From positions 1,364,001 through 1,428,000 of the forward strand of contig NZ_MZMO01000001.1 of assembly GCF_002240565.1 (NCBI RefSeq): DNA of 64,000 nt, read 5' to 3'. The translations under genes were made by a program, and so were the position numbers. Source of the DNA: Clavibacter michiganensis subsp. insidiosus. Its GTDB lineage: Bacteria; Actinomycetota; Actinomycetes; Actinomycetales; Microbacteriaceae. Each line of letters opens with the position of its first letter. Positions within the stretch are counted from its first letter, which is position 1. The notes under the pieces were generated by a model. The model was not told the origin of the DNA, searched no databases, and worked only from the letters and a program-made list of their open reading frames with translations. Below, piece by piece: positions 39,088 to 56,569 of this stretch.

Positions 39088-39876
39088 ATGGAGCAGAGCC
39101 CGACGGCGGACCCCGCCTCGCCCGCCGCAGCAGCGGTCGGCGAGCCCCTGGTCGTCGTATCCCACGTCAACAAGCACTTCGGGGACCTGCACGTCCTCAA
39201 GGACATCTCGACCACGGTGAACCGCGGCGAGGTCGTCGTCGTCATCGGCCCCAGCGGGTCCGGCAAGTCGACGCTGTGTCGCGCGATCAACCGGCTCGAG
39301 ACCATCGACGACGGCACCATCACGATCGACGGCCAGGACCTCCCGTCCGAGGGCGCCGAGCTCGCCCGCCTCCGCGCCGACGTCGGCATGGTGTTCCAGT
39401 CCTTCAACCTCTTCGCGCACAAGACCGTGCTCGAGAACGTGACCCTCGGCCCCATCAAGGTGCGCAAGCAGGGCAAGGCCGAGGCGGAGAAGCGGGCGAT
39501 GGAGCTCCTCGACCGCGTCGGCGTCGCCAACCAGGCGCAGAAGATGCCGGCCCAGCTCTCCGGCGGCCAGCAGCAGCGCGTCGCGATCGCCCGCGCGTTG
39601 GCGATGGACCCGAAGCTGATCCTCCTCGACGAGCCCACCTCGGCGCTCGACCCCGAGATGATCACCGAGGTCCTCGACGTCATGGTCGGCCTCGCCAAGG
39701 ACGGCATGACGATGATGGTCGTCACCCACGAGATGGGCTTCGCCCGCAAGGCCGCCGACCGCGTGATCTTCATGGCCGACGGCGCCATCGAGGAGGACAC
39801 CACCCCCGCCGAGTTCTTCGACCACCCGCAGACCCCCCGCGCGAAGGACTTCCTCTCCAAGATCCTCGCCCACTGA
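39088..39876 (+). CDS. gluA: glutamate/polar amino acid ABC transporter, ATP-binding subunit
   Basis: ATPase of an amino acid importer. Walker A is [10 protein letters not shown]-loop [16 protein letters not shown], signature [15 protein letters not shown], Walker [13 protein letters not shown] and H-loop VTHEMGF. The 262 residues match GlnQ/GluA. TATGGT (39076-39081) ends six bases before the ATG. The three genes that follow supply the binding protein and two permeases, and the order equals gluABCD of Corynebacterium glutamicum. Confidence 0.94.
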   Translation: MEQSPTADPASPAAAAVGEPLVVVSHVNKHFGDLHVLKDISTTVNRGEVVVVIGPSGSGKSTLCRAINRLETIDDGTITIDGQDLPSEGAELARLRADVGMVFQSFNLFAHKTVLENVTLGPIKVRKQGKAEAEKRAMELLDRVGVANQAQKMPAQLSGGQQQRVAIARALAMDPKLILLDEPTSALDPEMITEVLDVMVGLAKDGMTMMVVTHEMGFARKAADRVIFMADGAIEEDTTPAEFFDHPQTPRAKDFLSKILAH

Positions 39877-40024
39877 CGCGCGCGGAGGGCACGCGTCCTC
39901 CCGCCCGCCGCATCCGGACGCCGCCGAGGCAGGCGCGCCCGGGCGCCGCGCCACCGGCACGACCCGCACCAGGAGCGATCCCCATCGCCTCCGTCATCCA
40001 TCCACCAGCCAAGGAACGGGAACC

Positions 40025-40948
40025 ATGAAGAACAGGAAACTGACCATCGCCGCGGCCGCCGCGATCGTCGTCGTCGCCCTCACGGGCTGCGGCGCCGCGG
40101 GCAGCGCGTCGAACAGCGGCATCGACGCCGGCACGAACGCCCCCGAGAACGGCGACGGCCCCTACAAGCTCGCGCTCGCGGAGAACCCGACGTTCGACGA
40201 GGGCACCACGATGGCGCGTCTGGCCGCGGCCGGCGAGATGAAGGTCGGCACCAAGTACGACCAGCCGCTCTTCGGCCTCGCGGGCCTCGACGGCAAGCCC
40301 GCCGGGTTCGACGTCGCCATCGCCGCGCTCGTCGCCAGCAAGATGGGCATCCCCTTCGACGGCATCAAGTTCACGGAGACGGTGTCCGCCAACCGCGAGC
40401 CCTTCATCCAGAACGGCTCGGTCGACGCGGTCGTCGCGACCTACACGATCAACGACAAGCGCAAGGAGGTCGTGGACTTCGCGGGCCCGTACTACGTCGC
40501 CGGCCAGGCGCTCATGGTCCTCGCGGACGACACCACGATCAACACGCCCGAGGACGTCCGCGGCAAGCAGGTCTGCTCCGTCGCCGGATCCACCCCCGCC
40601 GCGAACATCGAGGCCACGTTCGGCGCGGTCGTCGTGCCGACCGACGTCTACAGCAAGTGCCTCGACCCGCTGCGCAACGGCCAGGTGTCCGCCGTCACGA
40701 CGGACAACGTGATCCTCTCCGGCTTCATCGACCAGAACGAGGGCGAGTTCAAGCTCGTCGGCGACGGGGAGACCTTCACCGAGGAGCCCTACGGCATCGG
40801 CATCGCCAAGGACGACGAGGCGTTCCGCACGTTCATCAACGACACGCTGCAGGAGGCCTACGACGACGGCACCTGGGCGCGCCTGTTCGAGGCGACGGCC
40901 GACACGGTCATCGACACGCCGGAGCCCCCGGCGATCGACCGCTACTAG
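40025..40948 (+). CDS. gluB: glutamate-binding lipoprotein of ABC importer
   Basis: Solute-binding protein family 3. The signal peptide ends in a lipobox LTGC with the lipidated Cys at residue 22. The mature part has the periplasmic binding fold with GKPAGFDVAIAALVASKMG, FIQNGSVDAVVATYTI and AGPYYVAGQALMVL. It has 307 residues. The ATG is preceded by AAGGAACGGGAA. Glutamate as ligand is inferred from gene order and similarity to GluB; another polar amino acid is possible. Confidence 0.9.
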   Translation: MKNRKLTIAAAAAIVVVALTGCGAAGSASNSGIDAGTNAPENGDGPYKLALAENPTFDEGTTMARLAAAGEMKVGTKYDQPLFGLAGLDGKPAGFDVAIAALVASKMGIPFDGIKFTETVSANREPFIQNGSVDAVVATYTINDKRKEVVDFAGPYYVAGQALMVLADDTTINTPEDVRGKQVCSVAGSTPAANIEATFGAVVVPTDVYSKCLDPLRNGQVSAVTTDNVILSGFIDQNEGEFKLVGDGETFTEEPYGIGIAKDDEAFRTFINDTLQEAYDDGTWARLFEATADTVIDTPEPPAIDRY

Positions 40949-41066
40949 TCCCACCGGGTCCCGCGTGCGCTGATGCGCGCGCGGGACCCTCCCTCGTCCG
41001 GGCACGAAGAGCCCGGATCCGACCATCGCCCGGCCGCGCCGGGTGCAGACCAATAGGAGGTGCGCC

Positions 41067-41714
41067 GTGGATGTGATCCTCGACAATCTCGACGTATTCC
41101 TGCGGGGGTTCGGCGGCACGCTGCGCCTCCTCGGCCTCACCGTGCTGTTCGCCCTCCCGCTCGGGATCGTGATCGCCGCGATGAGGATCTCGCCGCTCGC
41201 GAGCCTCCGCGCCACCTCCACGGCCTACGTCGAGCTGCTGCGGAACACCCCGCTGCTGCTCGTCTTCACCTTCTTCAGCGTCGTGATCACGTCGATCTCG
41301 GGCGCGCTGCCGTTCATGACGGCGGCGGTGCTCGCGCTCACGCTCTACACGGCGCCGTTCTTCGCCGAGGCGATCCGCTCCGGCATCAACAGCGTGCCCG
41401 TCGGCCAGGCCGAGGCCGCGCGCAGCATCGGGCTGACGTTCTCGCAGACGCTCGGGTCGGTGATCCTGCCGCAGGCCGTGCGCACGGTCATCCCGCCGCT
41501 GATCAACGTCGTCATCGCGCTCACCAAGAACACGTCGATCGCGGGCGCGTACTTCATCTACGAGCTGTTCAACGTGGGCCGCGACGTCGCGAACGCCAAC
41601 GGGGACGCGGTCGTCTGGGTCTTCGTGGGCGTCGCGTTCTTCTACCTCATCATCACGGTCCCGCTCGGCCAGCTGGCGGACCACCTCGAGAAGCGAGTGG
41701 CGGTCTCCCGATGA
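41067..41714 (+). CDS. gluC: glutamate ABC transporter permease, GluC-like
   Basis: His/Glu/Gln-type permease of 215 residues with about five membrane helices and the HEQRO-family coupling segment EAARSIGLTFSQTLGSVILPQAVR (in parts). The GTG start follows AGGAGG at 41055-41060. Its stop overlaps gluD. Confidence 0.92.
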   Translation: MDVILDNLDVFLRGFGGTLRLLGLTVLFALPLGIVIAAMRISPLASLRATSTAYVELLRNTPLLLVFTFFSVVITSISGALPFMTAAVLALTLYTAPFFAEAIRSGINSVPVGQAEAARSIGLTFSQTLGSVILPQAVRTVIPPLINVVIALTKNTSIAGAYFIYELFNVGRDVANANGDAVVWVFVGVAFFYLIITVPLGQLADHLEKRVAVSR

Positions 41715-42535
41715 GCAGTGTCCTCTACGACGTCCCCGGCCCGAAGGCCCGCCGTCGCTCCCGCATCCTCTCCGTCGTCACGGGCGCCATCGTCGTGGCC
41801 GTGCTCGCCTTCGCCGCCGTGAAGCTGCAGCAGGCCGGGCAGTTCAGCCCCGACATCTGGCTCGTGCTCAACGACCCGCTCGTCTGGGGGCTCCTCCTCC
41901 GGGGCCTCGTCGTGGTGCTGCAGTCGGCCGCGGTGGCCGCGGTCCTTGCGATCCTGCTCGGCATGGTGCTCGCGCTCCTCCGCATGAGCGAGCACCGGGT
42001 CATCCGCTACGCCGTGACCGTGGTGCTCGAGTTCTTCCGCGGCATGCCCGTGCTGCTGATGATGCTGTTCATCTACCTGATCTTCCCCATCGGCCCGTAC
42101 TGGTCGGTCGTCACCGCGCTCACGCTCTACAACGGCGCGATCATCGGCGAGGCCCTGCGCTCGGGGATCCTCGGCCTGCCGCGCGGGCAGCGCGAGGCGG
42201 GGCTGGCGATCGGCCTCCGGCCGCTGCAGAACCGGCTGCTCGTGGAGTTCCCGCAGGCGTTCCGGACGATGCTGCCGATCATCGTCGCCCAGCTCGTGGT
42301 GCTCATCAAGGACACCGCGCTCGGCACCATCGTCAGCCTCGTCGGCCTCACCAAGCAGGGCGAGCTGATCCTCGAGGCCACGAGCCGCGCCAACTCGCTG
42401 CCGATCTTCGTGGTGATGGTGGGCATGTACCTCGTGCTGAACCTCACGGTGTCGACCATCGCGCGGCGCCTCGCCCGCAAGCGCGGACCGCGCGTGGCGA
42501 AGACCGTCGCGGCCGGGACCTCGCAGGGCGCGTAG
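41711..42535 (+). CDS. gluD: glutamate ABC transporter permease, GluD-like
   Basis: Second permease, 274 residues. It has a cytoplasmic N-terminus, about six membrane helices, and the coupling loop EAGLAIGLRPLQNRLLVEFPQAFR (in parts) that contacts GluA. The ATG overlaps the gluC stop (ATGA). With GluA-C it completes the importer. Confidence 0.92.
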   Translation: MSSVLYDVPGPKARRRSRILSVVTGAIVVAVLAFAAVKLQQAGQFSPDIWLVLNDPLVWGLLLRGLVVVLQSAAVAAVLAILLGMVLALLRMSEHRVIRYAVTVVLEFFRGMPVLLMMLFIYLIFPIGPYWSVVTALTLYNGAIIGEALRSGILGLPRGQREAGLAIGLRPLQNRLLVEFPQAFRTMLPIIVAQLVVLIKDTALGTIVSLVGLTKQGELILEATSRANSLPIFVVMVGMYLVLNLTVSTIARRLARKRGPRVAKTVAAGTSQGA

Positions 42536-42608
42536 CCGCCCCGTGCGGCCGGGGCGCGGCCCGGTCGCGGGCCGGGAGCGGCACCCCCGATCGGTAGACT
42601 CGGGCCTC

Positions 42609-43646
42609 ATGTCCGAACCCCAGATCTCCGAGGAGACCGTCGGCGCCGCCGTGGAGCAGGCGATGGCCGCGCTCGCCGCGACCACCGACTCCGCGTCGCT
42701 CGCCGAGGCCCGCTCCGCCCACATCGGCGAGGCCTCCCCGCTCGCCCGGCTGAACGGATCGCTCCGCTCGCTGCCGCCCGAACAGCGCAAGGACGCCGGC
42801 AAGCTCGTCGGCCAGTCGCGCGCCCGCGTCACGCAGGCGTTCCAGGCGCGCGAGGCGGAGATCCAGGAGCAGGAGGCCGCCGCGCGCCTCGTGGCCGAGG
42901 CCGTGGACGTCACCGCGCTGCCGAGCCGCTGGCGCGCCGGCGCCCGCCACCCGCTCACCATGCTCGAGGAGCGCATCGCCGACATCTTCGTCGGCATGGG
43001 GTGGCAGGTGAACGAGGGCCCCGAGCTCGAGAGCGAGTGGTTTAACTTCGATGCGCTGAACTTCCCGCCCGACCACCCGGCGCGCGCGATGCAGGACTCC
43101 TTCTACGTGGATCCGACCGACGCGCACCTGGTGCTGCGCACGCACACCTCGCCCGTGCAGATCCGCACGCTGCTCGCCGACGCGCTGCCCGTGTACACGA
43201 TCGCGCAGGGCCGCACCTTCCGCAGCGACGAGCTCGACGCGACGCACACGCCCGCGTTCCGCCAGATCGAGGGGATCGCGATCGACCGCGGCCTCACCAT
43301 GGCGCACCTGCGCGGCACGCTCGAGCACTTCGCGCGCTCGATGTTCGGCGAGGACGCGCGCATCCGCCTGCGCCCCAACTACTTCCCGTTCACCGAGCCG
43401 AGCGCCGAGATGGACGTCTGGCACCCGGCCGCCGCGGGCGGACCCCGCTGGATCGAGTGGGGCGGCTGCGGCATGGTGAACCCGAACGTGCTGCGCTCCG
43501 CGGGCATCGACCCGGACGAGTACCAGGGCTTCGCGTTCGGCATGGGCACCGAGCGCACCCTCATGTTCCGCAACGACCTCTCCGACATGCGCGACATCGT
43601 CGAGGGCGACATCCGATTCGGCGCGCAGTTCGGGATGGTGGTGTAG
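42609..43646 (+). CDS. pheS: phenylalanine--tRNA ligase alpha subunit
   Basis: Catalytic subunit of the heterotetrameric class II enzyme charging tRNA-Phe. An N-terminal coiled coil (about 1-95) is followed by the class II core with TFRSDELDATHTPAFRQIEG (motif 2) and GMGTERTLMFRNDLSDMRD (motif 3). It has 345 residues. I chose the ATG at 42609 because TAGACT (42595-42600) ends eight bases upstream; the open frame continues further up but is not conserved. Two bases separate it from pheT. Confidence 0.97.
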   Translation: MSEPQISEETVGAAVEQAMAALAATTDSASLAEARSAHIGEASPLARLNGSLRSLPPEQRKDAGKLVGQSRARVTQAFQAREAEIQEQEAAARLVAEAVDVTALPSRWRAGARHPLTMLEERIADIFVGMGWQVNEGPELESEWFNFDALNFPPDHPARAMQDSFYVDPTDAHLVLRTHTSPVQIRTLLADALPVYTIAQGRTFRSDELDATHTPAFRQIEGIAIDRGLTMAHLRGTLEHFARSMFGEDARIRLRPNYFPFTEPSAEMDVWHPAAAGGPRWIEWGGCGMVNPNVLRSAGIDPDEYQGFAFGMGTERTLMFRNDLSDMRDIVEGDIRFGAQFGMVV

Positions 43647-43648
43647 TC

Positions 43649-46192
43649 GTGAGGATCCCGATCAGCTGGCTCGGCGAGCACGTCGAGCTCCCCGGAGGCG
43701 TCACCCCCGAGGACGTCCATGCCTCCCTCGTGAGGGTGGGCCTCGAGGAGGAGGACGTGCACGCGTTCTCGATCTCCGGCCCGGTCGTCGTCGGGCAGGT
43801 GCTCGAGGTGACCCCCGAGCCGCAGACCAACGGCAAGACCATCAACTGGTGCTCCGTCCGCGTCGCGCCCGAGGGCGCTCTCGCTGCCGACGGCGGCGAG
43901 GACGTGCGCGGCATCGTATGCGGCGCGCACAACTTCGTCGTGGGGGACAAGGTCGTGGTGAGCCTGCCCGGCGCGGTGCTCCCCGGCCCGTTCCCCATCA
44001 GCGCGCGGAAGACCTACGGGCACGTGTCCGACGGCATGATCGCGTCGTCCCGGGAGCTCGGCCTCGGGGAGGAGCACGACGGGATCCTCGTCCTCTCCTC
44101 GCTGGGCCTCGACCCCGAGGTCGGCACGGACGCGCTCGCGCTCCTGCACCTCGACGACCAGGCGGTGGAGGTCAACGTCACGCCCGACCGCGGGTACGCG
44201 TTCTCGATCCGCGGCATCGCCCGCGAGTACGCCCACGCCACGGGCGCCGCGTTCACCGACCCCGCCGACGCGCTCGCGCTGCTCGCGGCCGACGCGCCCG
44301 TCGCGGGGGTGGAGGTGCGCGTCGACGACGCCGCCCCCATCCGCGGCCGCACGGGCGCCGACGTGTTCGTCACGCGCGTGGTCTCCGGCCTCGACGTGTC
44401 CCGGCCCACGCCCCCGTGGATGGTGTCGCGGCTGACCCTCGCGGGCGTCCGGTCGATCTCGCTCGCGGTCGACATCACCAACTACGTGATGCTCGAGCTC
44501 GGCCAGCCGTTGCACGCGTACGACCTCGACCGGCTCCAGGGCGGCATCGTCGTCCGCCGCGCCGCCGAGGGCGAGACACTCGTCACGCTCGACGGGCGCG
44601 AGCGCGCGCTGCACGTCGAGGACCTCGTCATCGCCGACGACTCGGGGGCCGTGGGGCTCGCGGGCGTCATGGGCGGCGCGGCCACCGAGATCGGCGCGGG
44701 CACCGGCCGCGTGCTGATCGAGGCGGCGGGCTTCGACCCCGTGTCGATCGCGCGCACGTCCCGTCGGCACAAGCTGCCGAGCGAGGCGTCCAAGCGGTTC
44801 GAGCGCGGCGTGGATCCGCGCATCGCCCCGGCCGCAGCGGCGCGCGCCGTGCAGCTCCTCGAGGAGCTCGTCGGCGGCCACGCGGAGGGCATCGGCTCGG
44901 TCCTCGACACGACCGCGCCCCGCGCGGCGATCGAGCTGCCCCTCGGCTACCCGGCGTCGCTCGTCGGCGTCGACTACACGGAGGACGAGGTGCGCCACGC
45001 GCTCGTCGACGTGGGCTGCGCGCTCGAGGAGCGCGACGGCCGGCTCTCCGTCACCCCGCCGACCTGGCGCCCGGACCTCCGCGACCGCGCCGACCTCGTG
45101 GAGGAGGTCGCGCGCATCGTCGGCTACGACCGGATCCCCGCCGTGCTGCCGGTCGCGCCCCCCGGCCGCGGGCTCACCGCCGCGCAGCGCCTCCGTCGCC
45201 AGGCCTCGATCGCGCTCGCTGCGGGCGGGCTCACCGAGGTCATGGGATCGCCGTTCTCCTCGGAGGCGCAGAACGCGCGCTTCGGCGCGGCCGACCGCGA
45301 GGACGCGCCCGCCGTGCGCCTCGCGAACCCGCTCGACGTCGCGTTCCCGTACCTGCGCCGCTCGCTGCTGCCGGGCCTCATCGACATCGCCCGGCGCAAC
45401 CTGTCGCGCGGATCCACCGACCTCGCCGTCTTCGAGACCGGCACCGTGTTCCTGCCCCGCGCGGGCGTCGCGTACGGCTCTCCCGAGATGCCGCCGGGGG
45501 CCGCGCGCCCCGACGCGGACACGCTGCGGGCCCTCGACGGCGGCATCCCGCCGCAGCCGCGCCACGTCGGCGTGCTGATCCTCGGCGACGCCGTCCCGAA
45601 GCAGCCCGGCACCCCCGCGCAGCGTGCGGGCCTCGTCGACGCGCTCGACGCCGTGCGGCAGCTCGCGCACGCGGTGGGCGTGGAGATCCGCTTCGAGCAG
45701 GGCGCCCACAGCGCCCTGCACCCGGGACGCACGGCCGCGATCGAGACCGTGACCGCCGACGGCCCCGTCATCGTGGGCTTCGCCGGTGAGCTGTTGCCCG
45801 CGCTCGCCGCCGAGCTCGACCTGCCCGAGCGCGTCGCCCTCGCCGAGGTCGACCTCGACCTGATCGTGGAGCTCGCGGGCCGACCCGTCGAGGTGCGCAC
45901 GCTCACCTCGATGCCCGTCGCGACGCAGGACCTCAGCCTGGTCGTGCCGCTCGAGGTCCCGGCGGGGGAGCTCCTCCGTACGGTGGTCGAGGGCGCGGGC
46001 GACCTGCTCGAGTCCGCCCGCCTGGTGGACGACTACCGCGGCCCCGGCGTCGCGGACGGCACCCGCTCGCTCACGTTCGCGCTCCGCTTCCGCTCGCCCG
46101 ACCGCACGCTGACCGCGGCCGAGGCGAGCGAGGCCCGCGACGGATCCGTGCGGCTGGCCGCCGAGCGGTTCGGCGCGGCGCTGCGCGAGTAG
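43649..46192 (+). CDS. pheT: phenylalanine--tRNA ligase beta subunit
   Basis: The 847-residue partner of PheS. Domains in order: tRNA-binding OB fold (about 40-150, with VVGQVLEVTPEPQ), B3/B4 editing domain (about 210-390), B5 (about 400-480), the catalytic-like core (about 490-720) and a C-terminal ferredoxin-fold anticodon-binding domain (about 750-845, with SMPVATQDLSLVVP). The GTG start opens VRIPISWLGEHVEL, the usual beta-subunit start. A strong terminator follows. Confidence 0.97.
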   Translation: MRIPISWLGEHVELPGGVTPEDVHASLVRVGLEEEDVHAFSISGPVVVGQVLEVTPEPQTNGKTINWCSVRVAPEGALAADGGEDVRGIVCGAHNFVVGDKVVVSLPGAVLPGPFPISARKTYGHVSDGMIASSRELGLGEEHDGILVLSSLGLDPEVGTDALALLHLDDQAVEVNVTPDRGYAFSIRGIAREYAHATGAAFTDPADALALLAADAPVAGVEVRVDDAAPIRGRTGADVFVTRVVSGLDVSRPTPPWMVSRLTLAGVRSISLAVDITNYVMLELGQPLHAYDLDRLQGGIVVRRAAEGETLVTLDGRERALHVEDLVIADDSGAVGLAGVMGGAATEIGAGTGRVLIEAAGFDPVSIARTSRRHKLPSEASKRFERGVDPRIAPAAAARAVQLLEELVGGHAEGIGSVLDTTAPRAAIELPLGYPASLVGVDYTEDEVRHALVDVGCALEERDGRLSVTPPTWRPDLRDRADLVEEVARIVGYDRIPAVLPVAPPGRGLTAAQRLRRQASIALAAGGLTEVMGSPFSSEAQNARFGAADREDAPAVRLANPLDVAFPYLRRSLLPGLIDIARRNLSRGSTDLAVFETGTVFLPRAGVAYGSPEMPPGAARPDADTLRALDGGIPPQPRHVGVLILGDAVPKQPGTPAQRAGLVDALDAVRQLAHAVGVEIRFEQGAHSALHPGRTAAIETVTADGPVIVGFAGELLPALAAELDLPERVALAEVDLDLIVELAGRPVEVRTLTSMPVATQDLSLVVPLEVPAGELLRTVVEGAGDLLESARLVDDYRGPGVADGTRSLTFALRFRSPDRTLTAAEASEARDGSVRLAAERFGAALRE

Positions 46193-46220
46193 TCCGGCAC
46201 GCACCTGGCCCGACGCGTGG

Positions 46221-46250
46221 GCGGGCCCCTCCCCGGGGGGGGGCGCCCGC
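46221..46250 (+). terminator. terminator after pheT
   Basis: GCGGGC (46221-46226) pairs with GCCCGC (46245-46250), with inner CCCC/GGGG pairing and a nine-G run. It lies between pheT and argC. Confidence 0.75.
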
Positions 46251-46307
46251 GCTGTCGTCCGGTCCTGCGGCCCGGCGGGGCCCCTCCGGCACCGGCACTA
46301 GATTTGA

Positions 46308-48510
<2,203 letters not shown>

Positions 48511-48511
<1 letters not shown>

Positions 48512-49442
48512 TGGGCGGCGCAGACGGGACGGACGTGACCGCCATCACGCAGGACGCCGCCGAGCGCGACCAGGCGCAGGCCGAGTCGAAGGCCGCGACG
48601 CTCATCGAGTCGCTGTCGTGGCTGCAGCGCTTCCACGACCGCATCGTGGTCGTGAAGTTCGGCGGCAACGCCATGGTCGACGAGGAGCTCACGCGCACCT
48701 TCGCGGAGGACGTCGTGTACCTCCGCTACGCGGGGCTCCGACCGGTCGTCGTGCACGGCGGCGGTCCGCAGATCAGCGCGATGCTCACGCGCCTCGGCAT
48801 CGAGAGCGAGTTCCGCGGGGGATACCGCGTCACCACGCCCGAGGTGCTCGAGGTCGTCCGCATGGTGCTCACCGGGCAGGTCAGCCGCGACGTCGTGCGC
48901 GGCATCAACGCGCACGGCCCGCTCGCGGCCGCCGTCTCCGGCGAGGACGCGGGGCTCTTCACGGGTCGCCGGCGCGGCGCCGTGGTCGACGGCGTCGAGG
49001 TCGACCTCGGCCTCGTGGGCGATGTCGTGGCAGTGGATCCCACGGCCGTGCTCGCCCAGCTCGACGCCGGCCGCATCCCCGTCGTCTCCTCCATCGCGCC
49101 CGACGAGTCCGACCCCCAGGTGTCCCTCAACGTGAACGCGGACGCCGCGGCCGCGGCGCTCGCCGTGGCCCTCGGCGCCGAGAAGCTCGTGATCCTCACC
49201 GACGTCGCCGGCCTCTACCGCGACTGGCCCGACCGCGGATCCCTCGTCACGGACATCCGCGCCGACGAGCTCCGCGCGCTCCTGCCGGCGCTCGAGTCGG
49301 GCATGATCCCCAAGATGGCGGCGTGCCTCGAGGCCGTCGACGGGGGAGTGCCCAAGGCCGCGATCATCGACGGTCGCATCCCGCACTCGATGCTCCTCGA
49401 GATCTTCACCACGAACGGAATCGGAACGGAGGTCGTGCCCGC

Positions 49443-49446
<4 letters not shown>
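48511..49446 (+). CDS. argB: acetylglutamate kinase
   Basis: Phosphorylates N-acetylglutamate. Nucleotide and substrate motifs: [34 protein letters not shown] and the N-terminal helix that mediates hexamer formation in arginine-inhibited enzymes ([17 protein letters not shown]). The 311 residues with that helix suggest feedback inhibition by arginine, as in other actinobacteria. The ATG at 48511 overlaps the argJ stop; a GTG at 48535 is an alternative. Confidence 0.97.
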
Positions 49447-51733
<2,287 letters not shown>

Positions 51734-51781
51734 CGCAGCCCCCACTTCCCGAGACACCTCAGCAACGAAACGGAGAACGGC

Positions 51782-54643
<2,862 letters not shown>

Positions 54644-54650
54644 TCCCCGC

Positions 54651-55265
54651 GTGATCGACGCGGCCTTCTTCGCGCGCGACGCGGTCGAGGTGGCGCCCGC
54701 CCTCCTCGGCGCGATCCTGTCGCGCGACTCCGAGGAGGGCCGCGTCTCCGTGCGGCTCACCGAGGTGGAGGCGTACCGCGGGGTGGGCGAGGATCCCGGA
54801 TCGCACGCATTCCGCGGGAAGCGCGCGCGCAACGCGACGATGTTCGGCCCGCCCGCCCGTCTCTACGCGTACTTCACGTACGGCATGCACACGTGCGCGA
54901 ACATCGTCTGCGGCCCCGAGGGGACGAGCGGGGGAGTCCTGCTGCGCGCGGGCGAGGTGATCGAGGGCGCCCACCTCGCGCGGAGCCGCCGGGGTGCCGC
55001 CGTCCGCGATCGCGACCTGGCCCGCGGCCCGGCGCGCCTCAGCGTCGCGCTCGGCATCCCGCTCTCCGACGACGGCGCGGCGCTCGACGCGGCGCCCTAC
55101 GGTCTCGTCCTGCCGGACGCGCCGCTCGCGCTGCCGGCATCGGGTCCGCGCGTCGGCGTGTCCGGCCCGGGCGGATCCGGCGAGCTCTTCCCCTGGCGGT
55201 TCTGGGCGCCCGGCGACCCCACGGTCTCGCCGTATCGCGCGCACGTCGCCCGCGTCCGCCGCTGA
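54651..55265 (+). CDS. 3-methyladenine DNA glycosylase (AAG/MPG family)
   Basis: Removes alkylated purines to begin base excision repair. The family motifs [28 protein letters not shown] and [16 protein letters not shown] are clear, including the intercalating Tyr region and the catalytic Glu in EVEAY. It has 204 residues from the GTG at 54651. It lies in the arg-mpg-tyrS order also known in mycobacteria. Confidence 0.94.
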   Translation: MIDAAFFARDAVEVAPALLGAILSRDSEEGRVSVRLTEVEAYRGVGEDPGSHAFRGKRARNATMFGPPARLYAYFTYGMHTCANIVCGPEGTSGGVLLRAGEVIEGAHLARSRRGAAVRDRDLARGPARLSVALGIPLSDDGAALDAAPYGLVLPDAPLALPASGPRVGVSGPGGSGELFPWRFWAPGDPTVSPYRAHVARVRR

Positions 55266-55283
55266 GGGGCGCCACCCTGCCGG

Positions 55284-55883
55284 CTAGCGGGCGACGAGCA
55301 CGACCGCCGCGCACGTCGCGGCCCACAGCCAGCTCACGAGGGTGCCGATGATGAAGCGCTCGCGCGCCTCCGCCGCCTCGCCGAGCTCGGAGAACCGGCC
55401 GACGCCCTTGATGGCGATCACCACGGCGAGCGCCTCGGGGTAGCCCGCGAGGAGCACGGCCACGACGGCCAGCCGCTCGAGCATGCCGATCGTCGCGCCG
55501 CCGCGCAGCACCTCACGGGTCGGTCGACGGATCGCGGAGGGGTCGTCCTCGTGCCCGCGCGGTGGGACGAGGATCCCGCCGTACGCGCCGGGCGGCACCG
55601 AGCCACGGGTAGCGAGCGCGAGCACGACGGTGGACGCCGACCCTCCGCCCAGCACCGCGAGCACGACGGCGACGAGCCCGAGGTACCCGACCACCAGCGG
55701 TGAGGCGAGGCCCTCGAGCGCGAGGCCGAGCACCACCGCGGCGCCGAGGGCGGCGGCGCTCCCCGCTACCGTTCCCGTGCCCGGCGAGCGCACGGCCAGC
55801 AGCGCGAGCACGAGGCTCGCGGTGGCGAGCACGCAGAGGACGACCCAGGCCGCGACCTCGGCGGGCGAGCCCGCGGTGATCAC
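55284..55883 (-). CDS. membrane protein partner of the SatD-like regulator
   Basis: The 199-residue protein has about five hydrophobic helices: near 8-30, 38-60, 65-90, 140-165 and 175-198. A polar loop with Pro, Gly, His and Asp lies between the third and fourth. The GTG at 55883 overlaps the stop of the SatD-like gene (GTGA), so the two are translationally coupled. The later part, IAIKGVGRFSELGEAAEARERFIIGT, resembles a conserved motif in small membrane proteins paired with SatD-like genes, but I cannot name the family with certainty. Transport or sensing are both possible. Confidence 0.65.
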   Translation of the reverse strand: MITAGSPAEVAAWVVLCVLATASLVLALLAVRSPGTGTVAGSAAALGAAVVLGLALEGLASPLVVGYLGLVAVVLAVLGGGSASTVVLALATRGSVPPGAYGGILVPPRGHEDDPSAIRRPTREVLRGGATIGMLERLAVVAVLLAGYPEALAVVIAIKGVGRFSELGEAAEARERFIIGTLVSWLWAATCAAVVLVAR

Positions 55884-56557
55884 GAGTCGTGCCCGTCCCG
55901 CGTCGCGGCGGGTTCCCCGGCTGCCGTCGCTCCCGCGTCGAGGTGCGCCAGCAGCGCCGCCAGCCCGGGGATGGCGGCGCGTTCGGCCCGCCACCCGCTC
56001 GTGCGGAGCCGCGTGCTCACGGCCTGCGGCGTGATCCCGAGCTCGGCCGCCACGGCGCGCTGCGTCCCGCCGCCCTCCATGCGGTCGACGACGTCCCAGC
56101 CCGGCGGGGTGCGGCGGTCCCGGGCGAGCAGCAGCAGGGTGAGGAGCGCCTCGACCTCCGCGGCCCCCGGAAGCGTCGGGGCGGGATCGTCGTCGGCGCG
56201 CGCGGTCGGCGGATCCGTCGCGAGCGCGAACCGGGTCGCGCTGCGCTTCGCCGCGGTGACGGCGTCGCGGGCGGCGATGAACGCCGGCCCCGTCGCCTCG
56301 CGCGTCGCTCGGGGGAGCGGGGTCCGCACCGACCCGATGCCGAGCCCGACGCTCCAGTGCCCGGCGCGCGTGAGCAGCAGCACCATGTCGAGCGCCGTGG
56401 CCGCGTCGGCGACGAGCGCCTGCACCTCGTCGCCGGACGTGCGGTCCACCGGGAGCACCAGGCGGCCCTCGTAGCGGGCCGCGAGGTCGTCGCGTCCGCT
56501 CCCGGCGCGGTCGATGTCGTGCCGGCTGGCCTTCTGGTCGGCGGTGATGACGAACAT
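55880..56557 (-). CDS. SatD-like protein with C-terminal helix-turn-helix
   Basis: The 225-residue protein has an N-terminal alpha/beta domain (about 1-115). It carries VITADQKAS with Asp7, RTSGDEVQAL with Gly42-Asp43-Glu44, and VGLGIGSVRTPLP near 70-82. This pattern fits the SatD family. Residues 163-190 (TQRAVAAELGITPQAVSTRLRTSGW) look like a helix-turn-helix, so it probably binds DNA. The ATG follows GAGGAG. The Asp/GDE/GIG spacing resembles the palm fold of nucleotidyl cyclases; that likeness is my inference. It heads a two-gene unit with a membrane protein and has palindromes upstream. Confidence 0.7.
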   Translation of the reverse strand: MFVITADQKASRHDIDRAGSGRDDLAARYEGRLVLPVDRTSGDEVQALVADAATALDMVLLLTRAGHWSVGLGIGSVRTPLPRATREATGPAFIAARDAVTAAKRSATRFALATDPPTARADDDPAPTLPGAAEVEALLTLLLLARDRRTPPGWDVVDRMEGGGTQRAVAAELGITPQAVSTRLRTSGWRAERAAIPGLAALLAHLDAGATAAGEPAATRDGHDS

Positions 56558-56569
56558 GCACGCTCCTCA

